This document shows, in pieces, positions 15,080 through 21,733 of a stretch of DNA of 64,000 nucleotides. A program made the translations under genes and the position numbers. Source of the DNA: Bacillota bacterium (GTDB lineage Bacteria > Bacillota > Clostridia > Christensenellales > Pumilibacteraceae); NCBI GenBank assembly GCA_009779975.1, contig WRAY01000005.1, positions 1 to 64,000 of the forward strand, written 5' to 3'. Position 1 is the first letter of the stretch; the number at the start of each line of letters is the position of its first letter. Below the pieces are notes generated by a model that saw only the letters and a program-made list of their open reading frames with translations, searched no databases and was not told the origin of the DNA.

Positions 15080-15781
15080 ATGCTCAAAGATTTAAAGAAA
15101 CAAACATCTTCTATAAGTCATATTGCTTTCATCATGGACGGTAACGGCAGATGGGCGAAATCTCGCCTTATGCCTCGAAAACTAGGGCATAAAAAAGGCG
15201 TCGAAACACTTAAAGAGGTGACAGAGGCTGTGTATGCTCGTGGAATAAAACATATCTCTGTCTATGCTTTTTCGTCCGAAAACAAACAAAGACCCGAAGA
15301 TGAAATCAAAAATTTGGTCTCTTTAGTCAAAGAGTATCTAAAAAAGGAGTTAGAAAACTTCATTGAAAATGAAATTCGTCTTGAATTCATGGGCGACTTA
15401 GACTACTTTCCAAAAGATACTCAAGATATTATAGGCGACAGTTTAGAAAAAACAAAACACTTCAAAAACAAAGTCCTAAACATTGCCTTAAATTATGGCT
15501 CACAAGACGAAATACTAAGGGCTGCAAACCTTGCAAAAAAATTCCCTAATGAAATAACAAAAGAAGAATTTTATTCACTTCTCTACACCTCTAATATACC
15601 TCCCCCGGACCTAATAGTTCGAACAGGCGGAGACAAACGCCTTAGCAACTTTATGCTCTATCAAGCAGCCTATTCTGAATTATTTTTCCTCGACATTCTT
15701 TGGCCTGATTTTTCAGAAACTGAACTTGACAAAGTGCTTGAAGAGTTCGGAAAAAGGCAACGACGATTTGGCAAAGTTTAA
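15080..15781 (+). CDS. uppS: Undecaprenyl diphosphate synthase (cis-prenyltransferase)
   Basis: 233 residues. Builds the C55 lipid carrier for peptidoglycan from FPP and IPP. Motifs: HIAFIMDGNGRWAKSRLMPR (about 14-33, catalytic Asp in MDGNG), GHKKGVETL, YAFSSENKQRP, ALNYGSQDEI and the IPP-binding RTGGDKRLSNFMLYQAAYSE. The usual RTSGE is RTGGD here, a conservative change. No Shine-Dalgarno: ATG follows the repeat hairpin directly, suggesting coupling or structured-leader initiation. Confidence 0.97.
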   Translation: MLKDLKKQTSSISHIAFIMDGNGRWAKSRLMPRKLGHKKGVETLKEVTEAVYARGIKHISVYAFSSENKQRPEDEIKNLVSLVKEYLKKELENFIENEIRLEFMGDLDYFPKDTQDIIGDSLEKTKHFKNKVLNIALNYGSQDEILRAANLAKKFPNEITKEEFYSLLYTSNIPPPDLIVRTGGDKRLSNFMLYQAAYSELFFLDILWPDFSETELDKVLEEFGKRQRRFGKV

Positions 15782-15870
15782 AATTACAAATTACAGTGGA
15801 CAAAGGACAAAGAAGGTCAAATTAAATTTATCATCATTTGTAATTTGTCCACTGTAATTTGTAAACTGTA
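15780..15870. repeat. AT-rich word-repeat hairpin, 'attacagtgg' type
   Basis: Left arm aaattacaaattacagtgga then caaaggacaaag; right arm tttgtaatttgtccactgta then atttgtaaactgtaattt; loop aaggtcaaattaaatttatc. Overlaps the last base of uppS and ends ~10 nt before cdsA. Confidence 0.75.
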
Positions 15871-15880
15871 ATTTATTTTT

Positions 15881-16756
15881 ATGCGAACAAGAGCATTAAC
15901 AGGATCAATAATAATTGCAGTTTATATTGCAGTTTTAATGCTGACAGTGTTTGTCAGTAGGTATTTTTTTGATGCGTTTGTTCTTCTTCTCATGCTCACC
16001 GCCGGTTATGAAATGACAAAGGTATTGACTAAAAATGACATGAAGCCCTTGTTCATTTTCATCATTTTGAATGTTATTGTTGGTTATGTTTTGTTCTATG
16101 TTCTAAATTATGTCGCAGGATTGCAAGGGGGAGTCAGTATATTTTTTGTCAGTGTTCTAATCAACATTTTGGCAGTCGTCATCTACACTAATTTTTCAAA
16201 AAAGAAGGACAAATCATCGCTTGTCGGCACTATATTCGTTTTAATATATCCTCAAGCCGCCCTAATATATATGCTGGGACTATCTCACATCGGAGTTTTT
16301 GGTGATTATCGTTTCTATATTGCTGCAATTTTACTCCTTTTTTTGGTCTCAACTTTATCCGATACTTTTGCATACTTAGTCGGCTCGACATTCAAAGGTC
16401 CAAAACTCGTCCCACAAATCAGCCCAAAAAAAACAGTTTCAGGATTTTTCGGCGGTATCTTGGGAGGACTTATTGCCGGGGCAATAGTGATGTTGTTTTC
16501 ACTTTTTAATATCTTAGAAACTCCTCTTCTATCTCAAACAACAGGCTTCAACATAATGCATTTTTTAGTCCTCGGCGGTATCGGCTCGCTATGCACGCAA
16601 CTGGGCGATCTCATCGCATCCTATATCAAACGAAAATTTGAAATCAAAGACTTTTCAAGTTTGCTCCCGGGTCACGGAGGTGTCCTTGACAGAATTGACG
16701 GAATGATGATTAACGGGGTGTTTATTTATGTTTATTTTATGATACTGTTATTTTAA
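15881..16756 (+). CDS. cdsA: Phosphatidate cytidylyltransferase
   Basis: 291 residues, multi-spanning membrane enzyme that makes CDP-diacylglycerol for phospholipid synthesis. Eight or so hydrophobic segments. The family signature near the C-terminus is present: LGDLIASYIKRKFEIKDFSS then LLPGHGGVLDRIDGM (S-x-x-KR-x-x-x-x-KD-x-x-x-x-x-PGHGG-x-x-DR-x-D). Upstream DTFAYLVGSTFKGPKLVPQI also matches. No Shine-Dalgarno before the ATG. Standard partner of uppS and dxr. Confidence 0.97.
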   Translation: MRTRALTGSIIIAVYIAVLMLTVFVSRYFFDAFVLLLMLTAGYEMTKVLTKNDMKPLFIFIILNVIVGYVLFYVLNYVAGLQGGVSIFFVSVLINILAVVIYTNFSKKKDKSSLVGTIFVLIYPQAALIYMLGLSHIGVFGDYRFYIAAILLLFLVSTLSDTFAYLVGSTFKGPKLVPQISPKKTVSGFFGGILGGLIAGAIVMLFSLFNILETPLLSQTTGFNIMHFLVLGGIGSLCTQLGDLIASYIKRKFEIKDFSSLLPGHGGVLDRIDGMMINGVFIYVYFMILLF

Positions 16757-16838
16757 AGTGAAAAGTAAAAAATGAAAAAGTAAAGAAATCGACTTCAATA
16801 ACATTTTTCATTTTCAACTTTTATCTTTCACTTACATT
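16755..16838. repeat. AT-rich word-repeat hairpin, 'gtgaaaa' type
   Basis: Left arm aaagtgaaaagtaaaaaatg then aaaaagtaaag; right arm atttttcattttcaactttt then atctttcactta; loop aaatcgacttcaataac. Starts at the cdsA stop and ends ~12 nt before dxr. Confidence 0.75.
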
Positions 16839-16849
16839 GTTTTTTTATT

Positions 16850-18172
16850 ATGAAGAATGTAGTTATTCTTGGTTCAACCGGTTCTATCGGAGAGACAGTG
16901 TTGAATATTATTAGAAGAAACCCGAACAAATTCAAGATTGTCGGACTGGCTGCGAATGTCAATTATGATTTATTGCATTCGCAAACAAAAGAATTTAATC
17001 CCGAATTTGTTGGGTTATCTTGCGAAAAATCCGCTAAAGAGGCTGAAATAAAATATGGCAAATTCATAACCGAAACAGGGGATAAAGCAGCAATCACCGC
17101 AGCAGCACTATCAAATGCCGACACTATCATATGTGCGATAGTTGGCATTGCAGGAATGCAAAGTGTCTATTCAGCAGTCAATTCAAAAAAACAAGTCCTC
17201 CTGGCAAATAAAGAAGCATTAGTAGTTGGCGGTGAAATAATAATGAGATTAGCCTATGAAAAAGGAGTTGAAATTTTGCCCCTAGACAGCGAACACAGCG
17301 CTATTTGGCAATGCTTAATGGGAGCAACACACAACACACAACGCACAACGCACAGTGATTGTGAGAATATTTTGAATAATAATTCTAACAACAATTCACA
17401 TCATTCGTCATTCACTGCGGAGCGGAGTGTATCTGGGACTAACTCGATGACAAGAAGTGCCCCGAAGGGACAGTCCCTTGCCGAAATCAGCGTGCCTGTC
17501 CCCATGACACGGAGCGGGTGCAATGTGTCCAAAATAATTCTAACAGCAAGCGGCGGCTCATTCTTCGGAAAAACAAAAGAACAACTAAAAAAAATCACCC
17601 CCAAGCAAGCAAGCAAGCATCCCAATTGGAGCATGGGAAAAAAAATAACAGTTGACTCTTCAACGCTAATGAACAAAGGACTTGAAATAATTGAGGCAAG
17701 ATGGTTGTTTAACACATTTAATATCGACTACATCATTCACCCTGAGAGCATTATTCACGGCATCATTGAATATATTGACGGCACTCAAATCGCTTGTCTT
17801 TATCCGCCCAGCATGGAATATCCAATCTCAACAGCACTATTCTATCCCGAGCGAGAGAACATCCCTTCCTCACAACTCAAGTTCAACAAATCTTTAACAT
17901 TCATGCATCCTAATGAAGAAACATTCGTTTTGCCGCGATTGGCAAAAGACTGCATGAAAGAGGGAGGCATTCTTCCAACAGTTCTAAATGCTGCGAACGA
18001 AGCAGCAGTCGAATTATTTCTTAACAAAAAAATCAACTTTTTAGACATTCAAGATATAGTGTCTAATGCAGTCAATAGTGCAACAAATGAAAAAGTAAAT
18101 AGCATTGAGCAACTATTGAGTATTCACGATTTTTGGTTCAAAGAAATAACAAATTGCAGGGGCGGGCATTGA
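16850..18172 (+). CDS. dxr: 1-deoxy-D-xylulose 5-phosphate reductoisomerase with ~67-residue repeat insertion
   Basis: Second step of the MEP isoprenoid pathway (NADPH-dependent), supplying uppS. Key motifs kept: GSTGSIGETVLNII (8-21), LANKEALVVGG (118-128), LPLDSEHSAIWQCL (about 143-156), then ILTASGGSFF (about 230) and HPNWSMGKKITVDSSTLMNK (about 257-276). The protein is 440 residues rather than ~385 because residues about 159-226 are a polar low-complexity insert (NILNNNSNNNSHHSS; PKGQSLAEISVPVPMTRSG) coded by repeat DNA, placed in the loop between the DSEH and TASGG motifs. The last residues (CRGGH) come from another repeat overlapping the stop. Frame stays open, so it is probably functional. 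Confidence 0.96.
   Translation: MKNVVILGSTGSIGETVLNIIRRNPNKFKIVGLAANVNYDLLHSQTKEFNPEFVGLSCEKSAKEAEIKYGKFITETGDKAAITAAALSNADTIICAIVGIAGMQSVYSAVNSKKQVLLANKEALVVGGEIIMRLAYEKGVEILPLDSEHSAIWQCLMGATHNTQRTTHSDCENILNNNSNNNSHHSSFTAERSVSGTNSMTRSAPKGQSLAEISVPVPMTRSGCNVSKIILTASGGSFFGKTKEQLKKITPKQASKHPNWSMGKKITVDSSTLMNKGLEIIEARWLFNTFNIDYIIHPESIIHGIIEYIDGTQIACLYPPSMEYPISTALFYPERENIPSSQLKFNKSLTFMHPNEETFVLPRLAKDCMKEGGILPTVLNAANEAAVELFLNKKINFLDIQDIVSNAVNSATNEKVNSIEQLLSIHDFWFKEITNCRGGH
17324..17526. repeat. Composite repeat inserted in frame in dxr
   Basis: The first part, aacacacaacacacaacgca, resembles arm words of the AT hairpins. The second part (about 17430-17514), with gatgacaagaagtgccccga and cgtgcctgtccccatgacac, aligns with a segment inserted in the U32 gene at about 25441-25535. 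No stop in the dxr frame. Confidence 0.75.
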
Positions 18173-18222
18173 CCGCCCGCACAATATATTAATGATAATG
18201 TTCGGGCGGTCAATGCCCGCCC
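18159..18222. repeat. GC-rich palindromic repeat bridging dxr and rseP
   Basis: Perfect 20-bp arms: gggcgggcattgaccgcccg (18160-18179) and its complement (18203-18222), loop cacaatatattaatgataatgtt. The left arm codes the dxr C-terminus; the right arm ends 14 nt before the preferred rseP ATG. Confidence 0.9.
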
Positions 18223-18236
18223 TTACAAATTTTACT

Positions 18237-19496
18237 ATGTTCTTCTATATTCTCTTAGCAATAACAATACTTCTTGCAATGATTGCGATTCATGAACTTG
18301 GTCACTACTTAGTGGGCAAAATTTTCAAGTTCAAAATCAACGAATTTGCCATCGGCATGGGTCCCGCACTTCTTCGCAAAAGAATGAAAAGCGGTGAATA
18401 TTTTTCAATTCGTATCCTTCCGCTGGGCGGCTATTGTGCTTTCTATGACGGAGAAGAAGAAGATGAAAAAAAGAATCAGGGAGATGGAGGTGCTGACCCA
18501 TTTGAAGAGAGTAACAAAAATACTGTAGGGGACGCCGCCCTCGGCGTCCCGAATGAAGGTGTTTCTGTGACCTGCAGCGGGACGCCGAGGGCGGCGTCCA
18601 CTACAAATACTGTCAAAAACAATCTAAACAATTCTAACAGTCACCAATCACAAACCACCAATCACAAACCGCTAAAATTTAACGACCAAAAACCCTACAA
18701 ACGAATTCTTGTCCTTTTGGGCGGAGCCGCTTTCAATTTTATTTCGGCTGTTGTTTTTTCGTTCATCTTCATTCTAGTCATCGGAGCGCAAACTGTTTCA
18801 GTCTATGCTCTTATGCAAACTCCTGACGGCGAATATTATAATGATAATTTGCGTGCAGGAGACAGAATTATTGCAGTTAACGGACGAGAAATAAACATGC
18901 TCAATCCATTTCATTCAAGAGTCGGAAGGGTCAGTGAAGACAGATCCGGCGAAGTTTTAGTATTCACACTTTTAAACGATGGAGTTGAAAGAGAAGAAGA
19001 GGTGACAATCAGACTCATTCAATCATTTAATAACGAAGGTGTGTTAGTTAATGAATTTTATGGCTTTGGATTTACTCCTCTTTCAGGCACAGAAAGAGTC
19101 GGATTTTTCAGAGCGCTTCTCTACAGTGTTCCGTTCACTTTCCAAATCTCATGGCAAATATTAGTTGTTTTGGGAAATCTTATAACAGGTCAAATTCCAA
19201 TGACGGCATTATCAGGACCTGTCGGAATAGTCAGCGGTATTGCAACGACTGCTGCAAGCAACAACGCAAGAGACATTTTGATGCTTCTTCCGTTTATTGC
19301 CTCAAATCTTGCAATCGTAAATCTGTTGCCGCTGCCTGCCTTAGACGGCTCAAAAATTATTTTCACCGGTATTGAATGGGTCAGAAAAAAGCCAATAAAG
19401 AGAAAGGTCGAGATGATTATCCATCTTGTCGGAATAGTTTTTCTGCTTGGATTAATGCTGATTTTAACATTCTTCGATGTGGCAAGACTAATTTGA
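18237..19496 (+). CDS. rseP: RseP-type site-2 intramembrane zinc metalloprotease with repeat insertion
   Basis: Cleaves TM segments of anti-sigma factors or signal-peptide remnants within the membrane. ATG 18237 chosen: the in-frame ATG at 18192 lies within the repeat, and MFFYILLAITILLAMIAIHE is the usual family start. Zinc motif HELGH at residues 19-23; C-terminal NLLPLPALDGSKI with the third ligand Asp; PDZ domain between (DGEYYNDNLRAGDRIIAVNG). Residues about 85-148, between GGYCAFYDGEEE and KPYKRILVLLGGAAFNF, are lengthened by repeat DNA (GDAALGVPNEG...SGTPRAAS...HQSQTTNHKPL). 420 residues instead of ~340-375. Confidence 0.95.
   Translation: MFFYILLAITILLAMIAIHELGHYLVGKIFKFKINEFAIGMGPALLRKRMKSGEYFSIRILPLGGYCAFYDGEEEDEKKNQGDGGADPFEESNKNTVGDAALGVPNEGVSVTCSGTPRAASTTNTVKNNLNNSNSHQSQTTNHKPLKFNDQKPYKRILVLLGGAAFNFISAVVFSFIFILVIGAQTVSVYALMQTPDGEYYNDNLRAGDRIIAVNGREINMLNPFHSRVGRVSEDRSGEVLVFTLLNDGVEREEEVTIRLIQSFNNEGVLVNEFYGFGFTPLSGTERVGFFRALLYSVPFTFQISWQILVVLGNLITGQIPMTALSGPVGIVSGIATTAASNNARDILMLLPFIASNLAIVNLLPLPALDGSKIIFTGIEWVRKKPIKRKVEMIIHLVGIVFLLGLMLILTFFDVARLI
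18525..18680. repeat. GC-rich inverted repeat plus 'aatcacaaaccacc' words inside rseP
   Basis: Arms of 27 nt with one mismatch at 18525-18551 and 18578-18604 (core ggacgccgccctcggcgtcc), 26-nt loop. It is followed at 18640-18672 by caccaatcacaaaccaccaa, the arm word of the attagtgg-type AT hairpin. Two repeat families are therefore nested in one in-frame insertion. Confidence 0.85.
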
Positions 19497-19743
19497 TAAA
19501 GTGAAATGATAAAAGTGAAAGGTGAAAAGGATTGTTAATATTGGGTATCTGATAGAAATTAAATTATAATTTTTGCGATTAATAATCGTTCCCCTCTACA
19601 ACCTCTCTTTCCGGTGTTTTTTTGAATAAAATTAGGTTGTGCAAAAATGACCCATATCTAAAAATAAGTTGATATTACTTTTCATCTTTCACTTAATTTA
19701 ACATTTTTTAACCAAAATTTAATAAAAATGTTCACAAAACACC
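19497..19743. repeat. Intergenic region with 'gtgaaaa'-type hairpin arms and filler
   Basis: Left arm aaagtgaaatgataaaagtg then aaaggtgaaaagg (19498-19530); right arm acttttcatctttcacttaa (19677-19696). The ~145-nt interior is longer than in other copies and has no reading frame of note. It ends the housekeeping block after rseP. Confidence 0.6.
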
Positions 19744-19817
19744 TTGACATTAACTTCCGAGTGTGTTATTATTAATATTAGGTTGAATAGACTAAAAAGG
19801 CAAGTCTATTCATTTTT
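19744..19817 (+). promoter_or_regulatory. Promoter and leader hairpin of the zinc-ribbon paralogue cluster
   Basis: TTGACA (19744-19749), 17-nt spacer, TATTAT (19767-19772). The leader then forms gaatagact / agtctattc (19785-19793, 19803-19811) followed by atttttaa, an attenuator-like hairpin ~20 nt before the ribosome binding site (agagagg). Confidence 0.6.
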
Positions 19818-19837
19818 AAGAGAGGTAAACACTATTT

Positions 19838-20392
19838 ATGAAATGCAAAAAATGTGGATTTGACATTCCAAGAGGTAATTCTTTTTGTGTTGCGTGCGGA
19901 ACGACAGTGGGTCAACAGATGCAGCAGCCTATGCAAAGACCGCCTCAAGGCAATAACTATCAGCCGCCGCCTCAAGGGCAGTATGGACAGCAGCAATATG
20001 GGCAACAATATCAAGGGCAATACCACAGTCAACATCAACAGCCTTACGGACAGCCCCCGCAGTCCCCGCAGCAACCAAGAAACGGTTCAAAAAAATGGAC
20101 TCCCTTAATGATTGTTGGCTTTGTTCTTTCAATTGCAGGCTGTGCCCTCGCTGTTTGGTTTTGGTGGTCAATTTCATGGTTTGGGCTTGTGATGAGCATA
20201 ATGACGCTTGGTCTTGGTATTGCAGGGCTAATCATCGGTCTCAAAAATAAAAGAGAGCATGGAAAACATCCTGCCATTATTGTGGGCATTGTTTTGGGTG
20301 CTGTTGCACTCGGGCTCGGAGCGGTCGGTCTCGTCTTTATGATTTCATGCATAGCATGTATAGGAGCAGTAGGCTGTGCGCTTTTAGTTTAA
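19838..20392 (+). CDS. Zinc-ribbon, Pro/Gln-rich membrane protein (paralogue 1 of 3)
   Basis: 184 residues: N-terminal zinc ribbon CKKCGFDIPRGNSFCVACG (two CxxC knuckles, residues 3-21), a Gln/Pro/Tyr-rich linker (about 25-85), then four hydrophobic segments (IVGFVLSIAGCALAVWFWWS; LVMSIMTLGLGIAGLIIGL; AIIVGIVLGAVALGLGAVGL; final CIACIGAVGCALLV). The TM part resembles DUF4190-like membrane domains. Two further genes with the same plan follow in the same direction. Function unknown. Confidence 0.8.
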   Translation: MKCKKCGFDIPRGNSFCVACGTTVGQQMQQPMQRPPQGNNYQPPPQGQYGQQQYGQQYQGQYHSQHQQPYGQPPQSPQQPRNGSKKWTPLMIVGFVLSIAGCALAVWFWWSISWFGLVMSIMTLGLGIAGLIIGLKNKREHGKHPAIIVGIVLGAVALGLGAVGLVFMISCIACIGAVGCALLV

Positions 20393-20469
20393 AAAAATTT
20401 ATAAATTATTCTGAAACCATTTCAGTGTAAATAAAGACAATAAAAGAAAAGAGAAGGAGGACTTTCTTA

Positions 20470-20964
20470 ATGAGTTGTAATAAATGTGGATATGAACTAT
20501 CCGGCGGAGCAGGCTTTTGCTTAGTTTGCGGAACGGCAGCAACCTCGCCTTCACCACAGGAAACAGCGGCACCGCCGCCGCAACCACAGCCACCTCAATC
20601 ACCCCAATGGGGAAACCAAAGACCTATGCCTATGCATGGGCATCCGCCTGTTTTTCAACAACCCCCGCCTCGTGAAAAAAGAACATGGAGCAGAGGAACG
20701 GCAATGGGACTAATTCTGGGCATAATCGGTATTGTCTCCGGGTTTTTCAGTTGGCCGCTTTTAGGGGAGCGTAGTTGGTTTGGAGTAATTTTTGGCGGAA
20801 TTGCAATAGTTTTTGGATTGATTGCATTAATTTGCGGAACTAACGGCGTGAGAAAAAAATCTATGGGTGCAGGCGGAGGAATTGCAACCGGAACAATAGC
20901 CTTGTGTTTTGGCTTCATTTCTATGATGATATTTGTGTCCTGTAATTTAAACTGGACTTTCTAA
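20470..20964 (+). CDS. Zinc-ribbon, Pro-rich membrane protein (paralogue 2 of 3)
   Basis: 164 residues: zinc ribbon CNKCGYELSGGAGFCLVCG, a Pro/Gln-rich linker to about residue 70, then three hydrophobic segments (MGLILGIIGIVSGFFSWPLL; WFGVIFGGIAIVFGLIALIC; GIATGTIALCFGFISMMIFV). Strong ribosome binding site aaggagg 8-10 nt before the ATG. A ctgaaa-ccat-ttcag hairpin lies in the 77-nt gap upstream. Probably cotranscribed with its neighbours. Confidence 0.8.
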   Translation: MSCNKCGYELSGGAGFCLVCGTAATSPSPQETAAPPPQPQPPQSPQWGNQRPMPMHGHPPVFQQPPPREKRTWSRGTAMGLILGIIGIVSGFFSWPLLGERSWFGVIFGGIAIVFGLIALICGTNGVRKKSMGAGGGIATGTIALCFGFISMMIFVSCNLNWTF

Positions 20965-21054
20965 CCGGAACTAAAAAAACAAAGCAACTAATGAAAGAGA
21001 TTTTTTGCAATATGATTGTGACAAGAGCGTCATGGACGCAAAGGAGAAAATACT

Positions 21055-21540
21055 ATGAATTGTAATAAATGCGGATACAGCATATCCGATGGTGCCAGAT
21101 TTTGTTTGGCATGCGGAGCGGCAGCACCGCCGCCGCAAACACAACCACCGCCGCAACAGCAGGCAAACTGGGGAGACAGTCAAGGTGCAAATTACTACAG
21201 TCCTCAAAACGGACATTACGGACAGCAGCCCCATGCACAAAAACCACGAAGAAAAGTAAATCCAACCGGCATGATTTTGGGTATAATTTCTGTTGTTTTT
21301 GCATTCCTCGGCATAATCTATGCTTGGATTCCGATTTTAACTATATTCGGTATTGTGTTCAACATCATAGCACTGGGTCTTGCAATACCTGCCCTCATAT
21401 TGGGAATGAACGGCACAAGAAATGATGTTCGACTTTCAAAGCCGGGGAAAATTTTGGGAACAATCGGCGTTATTATTGGTGCGATAGGACTTATGGCAAG
21501 CATAATAATGACAGGAGTATATTGCGCAACATTTTTCTAA
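21055..21540 (+). CDS. Zinc-ribbon, Pro/Gln-rich membrane protein (paralogue 3 of 3)
   Basis: 161 residues: zinc ribbon CNKCGYSISDGARFCLACG, linker of Pro/Gln/Tyr/His, then hydrophobic segments (MILGIISVVFAFLGIIYAWI; ILTIFGIVFNIIALGLAIPA; ILGTIGVIIGAIGLMASIIM). Closest to paralogue 2 in the ribbon. Ribosome binding site aaaggaga. A clear terminator at 21569 closes the cluster. The cytoplasmic ribbon of the Ser/Thr kinase at 38896 is a different sequence (CPKCFGPI...CFVCG). Confidence 0.8.
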   Translation: MNCNKCGYSISDGARFCLACGAAAPPPQTQPPPQQQANWGDSQGANYYSPQNGHYGQQPHAQKPRRKVNPTGMILGIISVVFAFLGIIYAWIPILTIFGIVFNIIALGLAIPALILGMNGTRNDVRLSKPGKILGTIGVIIGAIGLMASIIMTGVYCATFF

Positions 21541-21568
21541 ACAATAATTAATCGAAAACAACAAAAAG

Positions 21569-21599
21569 AAACGATTGTCGATCAGGCAATCGTTTTTTA
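21569..21599 (+). terminator. Intrinsic terminator after the zinc-ribbon cluster
   Basis: Arms aaacgattg (21569-21577) and caatcgttt (21587-21595) followed by tttta. Confidence 0.85.
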
Positions 21600-21733
21600 T
21601 GTTCCGGGAAATATAGTCAAGATTATTATGTGGGATAACTGACAAATCCGTCGAAGACGGTTTGTTGTTTGAACTTTGTAGAGTTTTGTCGAATGTGTTA
21701 TTTTGTTTGAAGCAAAAGAATAGATTTTATGTG

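Noticed and set aside
17324-17526. dxr as a pseudogene because of the insertion
   Set aside because: The frame is open through 440 codons and every catalytic motif is intact on both sides.
18192-18236. Earlier rseP start
   Set aside because: These codons lie in the palindromic repeat; the family normally begins at the first TM helix, matching ATG 18237.
19832-20352. Several overlapping frames antisense to the zinc-ribbon genes
   Set aside because: They arise from the Pro/Gln-rich codon bias of the sense genes.
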